From Enchytraeus crypticus (taxonomy: Eukaryota > Annelida > Clitellata > Enchytraeida > Enchytraeidae): 64,000 bases of DNA. The stretch lies in NCBI GenBank assembly GCA_905160935.1, contig CAJHZI010000186.1:321001-385000 (forward strand), in the 5' to 3' direction. Below, piece by piece: positions 39,786-53,462 of this stretch (position 1 is its first letter; the number at the start of each line of letters is the position of its first letter). The translations under genes and the position numbers were made by a program. The notes under the pieces are model-generated. The model did no database searches, was not told where the DNA came from, and saw only the letters and a program-made list of their open reading frames with translations.

Positions 39786-42700
39786 GTTTTCTGAGATATT
39801 ATATTATACAAAGGGTGTTATGAACAAATTTATGTGCTCCATTGTACTAATGTATTTTTTTCGGGACTGTAGGGATTTATTTTATCACTTTAAAGTGTGT
39901 TTTGGTATTAAATATCCAAGATAAACTTGAATTAAATCCTCATTATAATTCTGTTATATCCTAGCGAATTTATGTCTTTGAGCATTGGTTTTTGAAAAGT
40001 CTATATTTGAACCTTCAGTGTGAGAGAGCACAGCTTGGCCTTACCGTCTTAAATATTTGTAATCTATCTATAATCATAAACTTTCAAATAAATTTGTTCT
40101 TGAGAGTAGAGATTTTTTTATATATCTGTTCTTCCTTTAGGCTTTAGTTTCTGCCTTAATGGGTGTCAGACATCTATGCCCTAGTTCCTTAAAAGTTTTA
40201 ATCCTTTTAGAATTAATCTTTAATCTTTTAATTCTAGTAAATAATGATTTATTTTTTTAATATATTGCAATTTTTGTGAGCTCTGTAGATGATATTGTTA
40301 CTTTGTAATTGTTTTCCTTGACACAAAGTCGAGAGATACACATCCAATTCACAACATTGCTTTCAATTAAGTTAATTTGATTTTGATATTTAATTAGCCA
40401 GCGTAATTGTATCTTTCAATGTCGAGTATAGAAGGATTTGCTAATATTACTGTGGAGGTTGTAGAACTCAACTGTTTACTAGAACTCTAAGGTAGACTTA
40501 ATGAAACAGAGTGAGTGACTTTTAAATCCCAGTACAGAATTCTTTATAACATAGAAAACGGTCAACGTCAAGAGCTTGCGCGATTGTATCTTTGTGAGAT
40601 AGTAATTGATATGAAACTTCGTCACAGCTTCAAGCGATGCAAGAAGTATAAGAGAAAGTTAAACTGAAAATAAATGTGAAATGGAACTATAATTAACTAA
40701 ATTTTAAGAAAAGCAAAAACTAAAAGCTTCGGCTATCTAAAATTAGTAACGCTTTAAAGTAAAGTTTTTCAGAACGAACTGAATTTGACGTTTTAAGGAT
40801 TATACAAAAATGTCTCGTTGGGTGTGGGCGACTCAGTAGTTAGTCTCTCAACTTATTACCTAGCAGCCTTCTCTTACCCCCTGTACCCACCCCAAGGTCA
40901 GACTAGCACTCCTTCTGTAGAAAATGTTTACTTTTATCACGGTTTGAAAATGATGAGCTCTGAGAGAAGCCTGGTAGTAAGGGTAACCTGTACTTGAAAC
41001 AAAAACGATTGTTATCTTAGGATTACTACTTGTAGTTGTAGTTTCCATGTGTGTACTGTGTGATGTGAAGCATAATCAACTTGAAATATTTGACTTATAT
41101 GTATTTGTATAGTTTTTTTCGTTTTGATAATTTTTCTGCACATGAATTGATGGAGTTTATTTTAAAAATCCTGCTTTAAATATGCGTGTAAATTAATTTA
41201 GTTCTTTAGCATTGCACTTTGTTGTCACGACGCTTTAGTGATACGTGCCAAGTCTGCTTGGAGTTCCTGTCAAGTATCCTAGATGGTGGAATATTTATCA
41301 AATACTCATTAACTACACGTTTAAATTCCCATGCACTTCAGTCTTTGATAACCTTTTGATCAGTCATTATGGATTTCTCCACTTCCTACCTAAAAGCTTT
41401 GTTAGAGATGGTCTTTCTCTTTCTCACAACATTACCTAACGGCAGATCCTTGACATGTAACTCTTCCAAATATTTCTATCCTTAGCTTTCCTTATGCAAT
41501 CTTTATAAAAATTTGTTAATTATCTAGTGTCTTGGTGGCAAGACCAAGTAACCCTCTTTCCTTGCCTGTTTTACTCTGCTACGGAGATGATGTTGAAAAT
41601 TTTATTTACATTATATGTACTTATTAATATATGTACTTGTAAGAAATGAATTTACGTTAGGTTGCAGCGCACTGGTGCACTGTTATTATATGCTGTTGAA
41701 ATGCTAACCGTTACATTTACTATTACAATACACACAAATTGTCAATTTTATAGGTAGTGTTACAGTTTTGAAATTTTGTATAAATTCATTTCTGCTCTTA
41801 TTTATAAAAGCAAAGTACAACAAAATTATAGATAGAGAGTTCATTAAAAATTGTATCATCAACAAATTAGTACTTTCTATTAAAAAGTTTAATAGTAAAT
41901 ATTTGATTATTGAGAACAATTTTTGTTTCTTTATTAGTTATGTTATATTTATCTCTCGTGAGTTCTATTATAATTTTAAATTTGCGTGCTTTATTGTAAT
42001 CGAATTATATTCTAAAGAACGTTACAATTTTTAAATTTAACAAAATATATTGTTGAACTCATTTTACATAATACCATGCAGTGGGTCTCTCTATTTCGGA
42101 ACTCTTTTTAGTGTTTCTTCTGTTGTAATGATAACAAGTGAATTTTTATGTATTTCTGCTCGACTCTAGTGCTGACATGAACTTGTATCCTGTGTTAAAG
42201 CTGTGTAATATTATAAATGTATTTGCCTGCATAACGATAATATACTACGTTAGTTTTCGAATGTATCTTTCTATTTAATTGTTCTTCCTTTATATGTATC
42301 TGGCTTGTATGGCATTCATCTTGTATGTAGAGGCTTTCCCCTTTAGTATTGTTTACTTGTACTCAAGATCGTAGTTGCGCCATTTCTACTTCGTTTTACT
42401 ATTGCTTAATCGTGAAGTGTATTGTATGGTAGAACTGATTTGCTTAGTTTATATCGTCATTTAATTTAATTTATCATCTCATTGAGCTACGCATGTATTT
42501 AGATTAAGTCTCTTTCTCTGTCTCTCTCTCTCACTCTGTAACTCATTGATAAAATTATATTGGTAAAAATAGTTAAATTTGAGCTTGACTGTTTATTACA
42601 GTACTTTCCTAGCTTTTGTGTAGCGTAGCTTCTCATGAAATCGAGGCTTATCCCAAAAGTTATTTTCTCTCTCTCTCTCTTAGTGCACTGCCCACTAGCA

Positions 42701-45700
42701 GGTCCATGGTATATGACGCCTTCACTCTTCTCTGTCTTCCGCTTTCCTCTTCATGTCCACCTTCCGAGTGGGTCTTTAAATCATCTAACATACCTAATCT
42801 CGGCCTGCCTCTGCCTCTTATTAAATTAAATTAATATTTAAATTAATATTAAATCTTAGCTTATTCTTACTAAATTAAAATATTAACGCCCGTTTCGTCT
42901 CACGTGTGTGCTGGATACTTGAGTGCGTAATGTTAGGATTTTTAGCAGCTGACACGAGTAGGTTTTGTAGGTTATTTGCTCTATAAATGTAAATACTACT
43001 TGTATATAAGAAGAGAAAATCCGAAAAAGACGTCTAAGATTAACTTGAGCAGAAATATTGGAGTTACTAATCGCCCTAGACTTTAGCTCCGACCGTGTCT
43101 TGAAGTGTTTTCTATAGCATGTATTAATTAGCTTACCGTTTCATGTGTCATCTTGCTGATTTAAGTGACTAAAGATGCATTCAATAAACTTGGAAAGTAG
43201 TGCAACTGAAACATTGCACTTGTGCTTGTTTCGACTAATTTGGAGGATTTTGAGCAGGGAAGCGAAAGTAACTTCTAAGTCAGCGGAGTTATTTTTTCCA
43301 AACCATGAATTAATGTTCAGTACATGGTTAAGCTTAATCATTAAAGAGATGATTATGCTACTTCCAACAATTCGCTACTGCATGCTTCCAAAGACAGGCT
43401 TTGAATTGCAAGATCATCAGATAACTTTATTATTATTATTCATTCTTAATATATGCATCAGCAATGTTATTGGCAAATTGTTTTGCGTATCTAGTACTTG
43501 CTTACATGCATTCATAAAGATTAGTACATTGCTGAGCTACGTGTATCAGACAAGTCTCGAATGTTAGGTCTACTACTAGATAAAATTTATGTAGGCAACT
43601 CAGTGCAACCCATGGTTATAATTTTTCATTGTACGGATTTGCCTAAAGATTTCAGGGACGTAGCTTATTCGATTTGGCTACAGGAGTACAAAGAAAGTTA
43701 AGCAAATCGATAGTTATTTGCTTATTCACTGGTTAAATCCATTTCTGTGCCCTTGAGATTAAACTCACGTGAAACTTTACTTCTTTGTATCCAGGGATCA
43801 ACGTAGATAAAGAGGGGGAAGTTGAAAGAAACTATTTCAGAAACCTAATAATAAACCAATTCAAGTAATCCTCGTGAAAAGTGATCTAAAGTTTCATTGA
43901 GATTCTTTCCATGCAGATTTATCAAAAGGGAGTAACTTTATTTGAATCTTAAGAAACTTTAAATATAAGTAATTAAGTATCTAAGGGAGCTAAAAGAGGG
44001 GGTGTAAGTGGCTGTATTCATTAGATCACTGTTGACTTTCTGTGCTTATTGTGTTTATTTTATTTACATTTTATGAATTCTATAGCATTCGCTATTATGT
44101 GAAACATCAGAATATAAAATCGTAGGATTGTAGCAATATTTACTCTCTTCCATTATAAGCTGGCACTGTATATTTTGTTATGAAATGTTTTTTAAATACT
44201 ATTTATTGGATTGTCTCAATAGCGTAATGCTTAGAGGCGTCAGGTATCGTCATGAAGTTTTAAATAACCGATCCTGAGTTAAATTGAACTCTCTTAGGTT
44301 CCATTTTGGATGATTATTTCACTATAATGCGCGTTACTATTATTACTATGGAGTTTTGTGTTGTAATGTTTCCTGGCATATTGCTAATGTTATAGTATGT
44401 GCTACTTTGTTGTTGGCTTGTTGTTATTTGAACTGTGTTATGCTAATCTAACTCTAGCGCATTATCTCCTGAACTTCCTCATAAGGTCAGGACACTTAAC
44501 TCTTTTCTTGACGCTGTATTGCAGTGTGTAGTTTTGAGTGACTTATAAATGTTTTGATTTAATACTATTATTAGTTTCTGCGTGAGTATTACCATTTGTT
44601 TTTAACAAAATGAATTAATGCAGTAAATATTTGTTTAGTCTTAGTTTTAACAACGTAGCGCAAGGCGCCTGTAGTTTCGATGGAAGGACACATACAATCA
44701 AATGGCTCACGAGATATCTGGTAGACTCTATAATAACTTTTTATTAATAAATCACTAAATTGTATAGCACCATATATTATAATAACGCCACAATATATTA
44801 TAATAACGCCATGCAGCCACTTTTACATATCAGGATTAAAATCTATAGATTGTTGTGTAGTTTGAGCTCCATAACATTGGCGAAGTGGTAGGTTTATTCC
44901 TGAGGTCATGTAGTTCAATTCTGTCCAGTAGGAGACTGATAATGAAGGGAAAAGGATTGCTACTGTTATGCATTTACTATAGGAAAATGTCATCTAGAGG
45001 TGCTGAGGAAGGCTGTGGGAAACTATTTTTAATTTCATTTTGTCCTGCTAAAGGAGTGTAAAGCTGTTTTGAAACAATTTTAAATTCTCATTTTGTCATA
45101 CTAAAGCAGTATGAAGCTATGTTAAAAGTTATACTCAATGTTATTAACGGTTGTGCTCACGGCTAGCTCCATCTTAGTGACTAGGACCCTTTGTGGAAAT
45201 ATGTGCCTTGGACCTGCGGTCAAGTCGCGACATGGATAGATAAATTCTATATTTCACTTTAATGCTGGTCATTTATTTGCTTTAAAATAATTTTTAAAGT
45301 TGGTAAATTTTGCCTGATGCCGGTGTAGTACGCGTCGCAGAGTCAAAATCCAAAATGGCGAGATGTTTTCGTTTAGAAAACTGTGCCTCTGTTTAATGAG
45401 CTCGCACAGGATCATATATTGAATTTGTCGGGGCCGTTATCTTCCTATGATGCTTTCTACAAAAAACAATTCTGACGAGATATAATGTCGCCTTCCTCAG
45501 AATCTTCATTGGTGGCTTTTTGAAAATCATGCAGTCTTCGGCATCTTAAAACAAAGGAATTGTAAATAATGTAAATGTATTTTATTGTATATAATGTATG
45601 CATATGCTATTTTATTGTGTGCTTAATTGGTATTTTAATACTTCATTGTTATTCCTCTAAAACATGCTTTTGCGGCAATTTTTGTATTTTTTGTTATTTT

Positions 45701-45780
45701 TGTTGATAAATCGACAAATGTTAAGATATTCAGTTTTCAAACTATCAAATCAGGCAATAACAGACAAATGTAGAGAATTG
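39786..45780. other. Putative extended 3' UTR and intergenic DNA
   Basis: AT-rich, with no exon I can support. A 130-residue plus-strand ORF at 43175-43567 (Leu/Ile/Ser-rich, no motif) is probably chance. 42616-42834 carries the GGTCCATGG repeat family, 45185-45230 carries the GTGCCTTGGACCTGC repeat end, and 44210-44310 and 44874-45000 resemble decayed tRNA-derived SINE heads (TAGCGTAATG and TTGGCGAAGTGGTAGG). Confidence 0.5.
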
Positions 45781-45783
45781 TTA

Positions 45784-45972
45784 AACATTCATGATAACAT
45801 AACATTCATGATAACATAACATTCATGATAACATAACATTCATGATAACATAACATTCATGATAACATAACATTCATGATAATATAACATTCATGATAAC
45901 ATAACATTCATGATAACATAACATTCATGATAACATAACATTCATGATAACATAACATTCATGATAATATAA
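45784..45972. repeat. 17-bp tandem repeat, 11 copies
   Basis: The unit is ACATTCATGATAACATA, almost perfect, with AATATA variants. There are no spacers, so it is not a CRISPR array. Confidence 0.95.
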
Positions 45973-46209
45973 TCCACTATTCAACTACAATTGTATAGGC
46001 AGTAGTTTAACCTGAAAAGTATAGTTATATTTAAATAATTCAAGTCTAATTTGACATACATGTATATTCTGGTAATTGATCTGCTTTCTCGTAATTATGA
46101 CATCGCGGTTTTTATTTCAAGTTCACTGAATAACTTAAATAGTCGTTCCTCGTGTAAATGTTAGAGAAGTATCCCTCGCTACTAACTTTAGAACCTTTTT
46201 ACACATCTG

Positions 46210-46350
46210 CAGTTCGACCAGTGACTTCTAGTAGATATGCTTTCACTACGAACTTTGGTATTATCTTTACACTAATAGTATACAGTGGTCCAGTGACTTC
46301 TAGTACTACGAACTTTGGGATAATCTTTACACTAATAGTCTACAGTATGA
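46210..46350. repeat. Tandem duplication of about 65 bp
   Basis: CAGTGACTTCTAGTA through ACACTAATAGTATACAGT occurs twice with small differences. Confidence 0.75.
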
Positions 46351-46950
46351 TCTAGTATGGCTAGAGCACCTAGCTGATACTTAGATATTATAAGTTCCAG
46401 TCGGAGCTGACCTCTTATTAAAGGTTTTAATGGGGATGGAGGGACAAATAACGGAACACCTAACTGAAAGACGAGTAAAAAATACTTCAAAGTATTTGAA
46501 ACGGGAATTTTAATTTGCCAGAAGTTATCACATTTTTTCTTACATTTTTCACACTACTAAAAATTGAGCTATTTAGTTGCAAATAAAAATTCTCTCGTTT
46601 TTTAAATGTACGATGCATTTATAATTAGCTCATTGAAAGACGGTTATCCGCCTTGCTACTGTTATAGGACTAGTAGCTTATATAGCTTTAAGAGCACTGA
46701 ACCAGACGTTAACTGAAGGTAATTATAACAACTAAGATGATTTAAGCAAAATAATTTCTTAACGTGTACAAAATACTTGTAAAGTTGTGTGGAAAGCCCA
46801 ATATGGTAACACTATCAAAAGTCGAAACAATCGAAACACACGTACAGTCTAACAGATAGCTAGTTAATGCGAATATAAACAACACAACTCGTGAAAAATA
46901 TAAAAATACGCGACTGATAAATGGTGCGATCAAATTCCTCTCTCTTCTGT
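46351..46950. other. Intergenic DNA, nothing recognised
   Basis: No coding or repeat signal I can support. Confidence 0.4.
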
Positions 46951-46955
46951 CTCTG

Positions 46956-46956
<1 letters not shown>

Positions 46957-47014
<58 letters not shown>
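46957..47014. repeat. (CT)n(CA)n compound microsatellite
   Basis: CT run followed directly by a CA run. Confidence 0.95.
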
Positions 47015-48360
47015 AATGTTGATCATTATGCAGATAAATGTATTTCAATACAGTTTTACTCAGAACACCTCAATGATCAGCCAAATCGATCAAATATTTC
47101 GCTCTAAGAACAGGCAGTCATTGCAATTTATCTTCCATGCACTGAGGATAACTTTCGCTTTCGAAAGACTTTTTATGAAATTTATTCCGTGATCGGTTTC
47201 TGCCAAAAAAAATCGTTTCTGTTTCTTACCACCACTATAAATACCTGCTAAACTGTTCTCCAGAAAACTAGATCAAAATCTAGACAATTATCAGATTAAC
47301 TTCAATTTTTTACGCAAAGAGAATTCAACGTTATTTTAGGATACATGGTCCGCAAACTATCAGAGACTGGTATTCGGACCGATGTCTATCTGTTCAACAT
47401 TCACGAGTTACACTAAATGGTCCATTTAACCGATTGGTTGGCTATATAGTAATATATCAATCCATTCATCGCTATATATTTAATGAGCAAATTACGCTGA
47501 CGATGAAATCGGGAAGGTTTAAAAACAAACAATGAAAAATAAGATTTTTAGACAAATTTTAACCAGTAGGCCTACTTAAGTTTACACCATAATAGACTAC
47601 ATGAAACTTCTAGTTAATATTAAATTCAAATAGTAATCCATTTCGATAATACCGAAGTTAAATATTAAACCATTTGGTCAAACTTTTTCAAACAATTAAA
47701 CTACGAAATCCTCATTCGATTCTAAGAACTGACATCCCGTTTTAGATACAAATGACTGTTCAGGAATGCATATGTGAATATAAAAAGAGGTGAGGTACCC
47801 TAATTATACACACAAGTACGACCAATAATTAATTATAATAAGCGATATATACGCAACTAGAACAATATATAATTACTGAACACAATTATTTCACCTTTAA
47901 GTCAAAATACCACATCAAAACAGTCTCAAAATTGCCAATACAAAATAATTCTACACTAATTATATTCACTATTCGGTTATATTTCTACATCATAATTGCG
48001 GTATATATAGGCCTAAACCTTTTCGAAGGGTACCCAATAAGTTGAGCCTAATGTGACAGTTAACTAAGAGAAATTGTCGTTGAAACAAACAAGTCCTCTC
48101 ATCTTCCTCCTAAATAGTGACACTTTAAAGGCAGCCGATTTACTGCCCTAGGCAGCAGCTTTTTACTGGGTTTTGGCGCTCTGCATGATTTTCCCAATCA
48201 AACCGTACGTCAATTTCGTAATAACGATGCAAATTTCACTGAAATAAATTATGTTATTTTATTGGTTAGAAAGCATTCCAAGCGCATGCTGAAGGCCGAA
48301 AGTGTTATTGTTAGCAGAGTTAAATATATTGTTACATAGAAGATTGACAATTTAATCATA
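47015..48360. other. Intergenic DNA between convergent genes
   Basis: AT-rich, no gene or known element recognised. Confidence 0.4.
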
Positions 48361-48364
48361 CGTA

Positions 48365-48365
48365 C

Positions 48366-48434
<69 letters not shown>

Positions 48435-48493
48435 CTGAATCTATATATATATATATATATTATATCTAATATATATATATAATATATATTATA

Positions 48494-48531
<38 letters not shown>

Positions 48532-48532
48532 C

Positions 48533-48575
<43 letters not shown>
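48365..48575. repeat. (TA)n tract downstream of the minus-strand gene
   Basis: Long alternating TA with ATCTGAAT-like interruptions; it lies just beyond the gene's poly(A) signal. Confidence 0.9.
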
Positions 48576-48577
<2 letters not shown>

Positions 48578-48617
48578 TAAAACAATATACAAGAAAAACT
48601 ATTAATCACATTTAGAC

Positions 48618-48623
48618 TTTATT
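48618..48623 (-). terminator. Candidate poly(A) signal of the Q-rich gene
   Basis: AATAAA on the minus strand (TTTATT on plus) lies 74 nt after the stop at 48697. This distance supports 48697 as a true gene end. Confidence 0.6.
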
Positions 48624-48696
48624 TTAAGCGAATGCCATTAAATTCTCTGCGTTAGATAAATGAAGAAAATCAACAGAATTTTCTCAACTATTTGAT

Positions 48697-51600
48697 CTAC
48701 AGAGTGACAGATTTTAGCAGCGTGTTTAACACAGTGCGCGTTAATATTTCAGCAGCTTCCAGATCAGCTTCCGTAGCTCTTCCAGCTTCGACTCCATCCA
48801 CTCTTGCAACCGCAGGATCCAGTGATCGGAGGTTCGGTGCAGTCGAATATCTGGGTAGCATCGGAGGCTCAGTAATAGGGCTAGAAGCAGCCACGCTACA
48901 ACTCATACGGGTCAGTGGTAACTTCTGGAATGTCGACTTGTCAACCTGTGAGTTAAAGGAAGCCGCAGAGGAACTATATGGTATAGAAATATTCTGAAAA
49001 ATTGCTTTGAGACCAGTTGAATCGATGGGTGGAGCTACTTGACTATGATTGGCTTTCCTTTGGGGCTCTTCGTTCTTGTACAAATTTCGTACAGTAGAGT
49101 ATACATTTAGCAAATCAGAATAAATGTTTGGTATATTGGAAGCACAGGGCTTCTCGTTAACTGAGTTAATTTTGGCATCTTGTTCAGCTGCTTCGTCACC
49201 TAAATTCTCTATATTATGTCCAGACTTTGCGAAAGAGGAGACCGATACACTCATTGGAGAAGTCCGACCCAGCTGACGAAGAAGTTGTTGCCATTGATTC
49301 GGAGGAATTCCCAAAAGACAGCTGTAGTCTGGCTCTAATTGATTTGATTCTAATATATCATCTGTAGACTCAGAAACGGGCTCAAAATCCTGATTAGCTA
49401 AATGAGAGATCGAGGCTGATCCTGGACGACTCGAATTAAGATTACAGGCGGAGCTAGGGAGAACGAGATTAGAGGCGGAGTTAGGGAGAACGAGATTAGA
49501 GGTGGAGTTAGGGAGAACAGGATTAGAGGCGGAGCTAGGGAGAACGAGATTAGAAGAGGAGTTAGGGAGAACAAGATTAGTGGCGGAGCTAGTGAGAACG
49601 AGATTAGAGGCGGAGTTAGGGAGAACAAGTTTAGAGGCGGAGCTAGAGAAAGCGAGATTTGATGTGGAACTAGGTAGAGACAGTAGCATTAGGAGAGCAT
49701 CACTAGGAGACAAGCTATCAATCGAAATATCATCACATCCTAGACGATTAGCACTTTCAACGCTAGAAACAGAATCGCATGGTGTATCCGTAGCAAACCT
49801 GGTAGAGTGTATAGCCGATAAATGTGAACTGTTATCAATCTGCGAAATACGGCCAAGATCGACTTGCGATATACTGTCCTGTGATACAAGACTATTCAAA
49901 ATGTCATCTGTCGAAATATTACCATATGAAGAAGCTGCAGCAGTAGGCAGAGATGCTGAGGACGGAATAGTCTGCACAACAGTCGCTGTACAAGGCAACG
50001 AAACATCTGACGGGCTGCCTACTGAAGTTACACTGCGCGAAACATTTGAAATCGAAGTAGCACCATTTGAACCAGCATTATGCGACATAACACGACTTGA
50101 GTTATTCAGATGTACACCATAGCTCAATAAGGTTTGCGAAACATTTCTACCCGCATTTGAACTGTCGTACAGAAGGTATTGATCGCGCAACACGGAATTC
50201 TTAATAATATCGAGAAAGTTTGCTGATCCATAGGAATGAGAGAGAGAATTTGTTGCATGTGAGGTTTGTAGCTGAGAACTCGTGGCTGAGTCAGATCTTA
50301 AATTATTTTCAGCATCGCTGGGGGTCAATGATCTCTCAATTACCTCAGTGGTAACTAGTGAAGCGCCTGAACGTACAGTAGAACGTGAAGCATCCAGAGA
50401 TAAAGGATCGCAATGTGAAGCACCGCAATGTAAAGCCTCTCTCTGTGCACTGCAAAGTAACGTATCACTAGTTATTGCGTGGCAATTTGAAATATTAGTT
50501 TGCAAGATATTGTTATGCGAAGCTTTTGTAATCACATCACTGTAGCTTGAAGAAGCATTTACTATGACTTGTGGCGTAACGTCAGACTGTAAGATCTGTA
50601 ATGAAGAAGGGCTGATACATGAAGCACCGGCATGTGAATCAGGTACACTAAAACGTGAAGTATCAACATGTGAAGTGCTAAGCTGGACAATTGAATCACC
50701 AGTTCGCGACGCTGATTCGATTCGCTCTACAGCCGCCAACAGATCGACATTTGAATCAGATTTAAGTGAAACATCTCTTTGCGCATTGTTTATATTTCCA
50801 GATAAATAAATTCCGTGCAAAGTATTGACACTGCCATGTGACTCATAACCATGTGAAGTATTGACACCGCCATGTGAATCATAACCATGTGAAGTATTAA
50901 CACTGCCACGTGAATCGTTACCATGTGAAAGGTCTATATGAGAACTAGGTAGTGATTCATTGTAAGAGGCAAAAGAAGGCGCAATTAATACAACTTCACT
51001 GGAATTTTTGGGTTCATTTATCAAGTTATTCCTTGGAGAATTAGTCAATCCATTAGTAAATGAATTTCTTCTTAATTCGATACCAGCGCCATTGCATTGT
51101 TCTTGCGTAATTAGCAAAGTGTCCTGTCTTTGCAACTGCTGTAGTAATAACTGTTGCTCTTCTGTTGATTGTTCTTCTGGTTGTTCAATCAGAGAACCAT
51201 GTGGCAGCAGTTGCTGCTGTAATTCAAGCATGGAATTCTGCAACAGCTGTTGTGGTTGTTCAAACAAATTGTTTGGCAACAATTGATACGGTTCTTCAAA
51301 CATAGAAATATGTGGCGGTAACTGTTGTGGTAAAGTTGTTTGTTGTTGTTGCTGAGGCTGCTGCTTTTGCAGAGAAAGCTGAAGCAACAGATATTGTCTT
51401 AGCATTTCCATCTGCTGCTGCTGCTCCTGCAAACACTCCTGCGGCTGTTGTTGTTGTTGTTGTATTTTATTCTTCTGCTGAATATCTTTAGAGTTTAACT
51501 CAAGCTGTTGTTGCACATTATGCCGTAGTTGCTGAGGTGACTGATGCCTAGAGATCATGTATTGCATGTGTTGTTGCTGTTGATGTACCGGATCTGGTAG

Positions 51601-53462
51601 AAGCTGCAGTAGTTCTGGGTCAGTTTGCTGCAATTGCTGACGTTGAATATTTTGTTGCTGCGACAGTTGTTGCTGCAACAGCTGTTGTTGTTGCTGTGAC
51701 AGATTTGAGCGCGGCTGTAACAGCTGTGGTTCTTGCTGCGACAGCAGTAGTTGTTGCTGTGGCAATAGCAGTTGTTGCTGCAACAGCTGATGTGATGGGT
51801 TCTGCGGCAATTGGGGTTGCTGCTGTAGTAGCTGTTGTCGTTGCTGCTGTGGTAGCTGTTGTGGTTGACACTGTGACAGCCGTTGTAGTTGTTGCTGTGA
51901 CAGCTGCTGTGGTTGTTGCTGTGGTAGCTGTTTTGGTTGTCCCTGTGACAGCTGCTGTAGTTGTTGCTGTGGTAGCTGTTGTGGTTGTCCCTGTGACAGC
52001 TGTTGTGATTGTTGCTGTGGTAGCTGTTGTGATTGTTGCTGTGGTAGGTGTTGCGGTTGTTGTGGTGGCTGTTGCGGTTGTTGCTGTGGTAGTTGTTGTG
52101 GTTGTTGCTGTGGTAGTTGTTGTTGTTGTTGCAGTGGTAGCTGTTGTGGTTGGTGCTGTGAAAACTGTCGAGGTTTCTGCTGCAACAAAGGTTGTGGTTG
52201 TTGCAGTAACAAATGTTGTGGTTGTTGTTGTAATAGCTGTTGTAGTTGTTGCTGTAACAGCTGTGGTTGTTGCTGTGACAGCTGTAGTTGTTGCTGTAAC
52301 AGCTGTGGTTGTTGCTGTGACAGCTGTGGTTGTTGCTGTAATAGCTGTGGTTGTTGCTGTGACAGCTGTGGTTGTTGCTGTGACAGCTGTGGTTGTTGCT
52401 GTGACAGCTGTGGTTGCTGCTGTGACAGCTGTGGTTGCTGTTGTGACAGCTGTGGTTGTTGCTGTAACAGCTGTGGTTGTTGCTGTGACAGCTGTGGTTG
52501 TTGCTGTGACAGCTGCTGTTGCTGCTGTTGCAAGTGAAACAGCCGCTGCTGGTGTTCTGGCAGAAAATGTTGCAGCTGCTGGAGCTGCAATAATTGTTTT
52601 AATTGCAGCGTCCCATTATGATGCATCTGAGCTTGTTGTTGCTGCATTAGCATATTGAAGAACAGTTGCTCCATTAGTTGTTCCTCAGATAGCTGAAGGT
52701 TAGCTAGCTGCTGCTGCTCTGTCAGCTGCGGCTCTGTCGTCAGCTGCTGCTCTGTCAGCTGCTGCTCTGTCAGCTGCTGCTCTGTCAGCTGCTGCTCTGT
52801 CAGCTGCTGCTCTGTCAGCTGCTGCTCTGTCAGCTGCTGCTCTGTCAGCTGCTGCTCTGTCAGCTGCTGCTCTGTCAGCTGCTGCTCTGTCAGCTGCTGC
52901 TCTGTCAGCTGCTGCTCTGTCAGCTGCTGCTCTGTCAGCTGCTGCTCTGTCAGCTGCTGCTCTGTCAGCTGCTGCTCTGTCAGCTGCTGCGCTGTCAGCT
53001 GCTGCTCTGTCAGCTGCTGTTCCCAGCTGTTCCTGGAGTAAATCCAGTTGCAACTGGTCCTGCGACTCTTGCAGATCTATTCCCACGCACTTATCAACTC
53101 TTCCATCCGTTCCTCTGTCACCTTCCGACGCTATCACTGACCGCTCCATAATTCTAAATTCCATCTTCTCACCTACAGCATTATCTTTCCTAGGCCAAGT
53201 AAGCACCTCCTTAGATCTACCTGTCTGGCTGTCCGACAAGTAAGCTCCTTCCAGTAAAATACACTCCATTCCCACATCCCTGCAGATTTCTTCCATCGAT
53301 TGGACTGAACCCAATCCAGAGCTAGAGAGACGAGTGATGTGACGAAAAAGAATTTCCTTACTTTCTCCATCCTCGCAGTGTTTCCATCTCTCGACGAGTC
53401 TTGAGAGCAGCAACCTCTCCATCTCGTGACGCTTCAGTATCGTCTCTCTCTCAGCCCGGTTT
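48697..53462 (-). CDS. Q-rich gene, exon 2
   Basis: It begins NRAERETILKRHEMERLLLS (after a split Arg codon) and runs to about 53025 in one frame. It then continues in the next frame as (TEQQL)n, LANLQLSEEQLMEQLFFN, a QQQPQLS-rich region (about 52650-51300), a Ser/Asn/His-rich region and a 10-residue LVLPNSASN array (about 49660-49430), and ends AAEILTRTVLNTLLKSVTL with a stop at 48697. Read separately, the two parts are a 262-residue frame ending in AADRA repeats (52700-53488) and a 1325-residue frame with an ATG at 52674. The plus-strand ORF at 51696-52658 (Val/Ala-rich) is the shadow of the Gln codons. Confidence 0.7.

Noticed and set aside
43175-43567. 130-residue plus-strand ORF downstream of the USP gene
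   Set aside because: No motif, AT-rich codons and no splice context; a chance ORF of this length is expected occasionally.
51696-52658. 320-residue Val/Ala-rich plus-strand ORF
   Set aside because: It is the antisense of CAG/CAA-rich coding sequence. Its composition is fully explained by the repeat.
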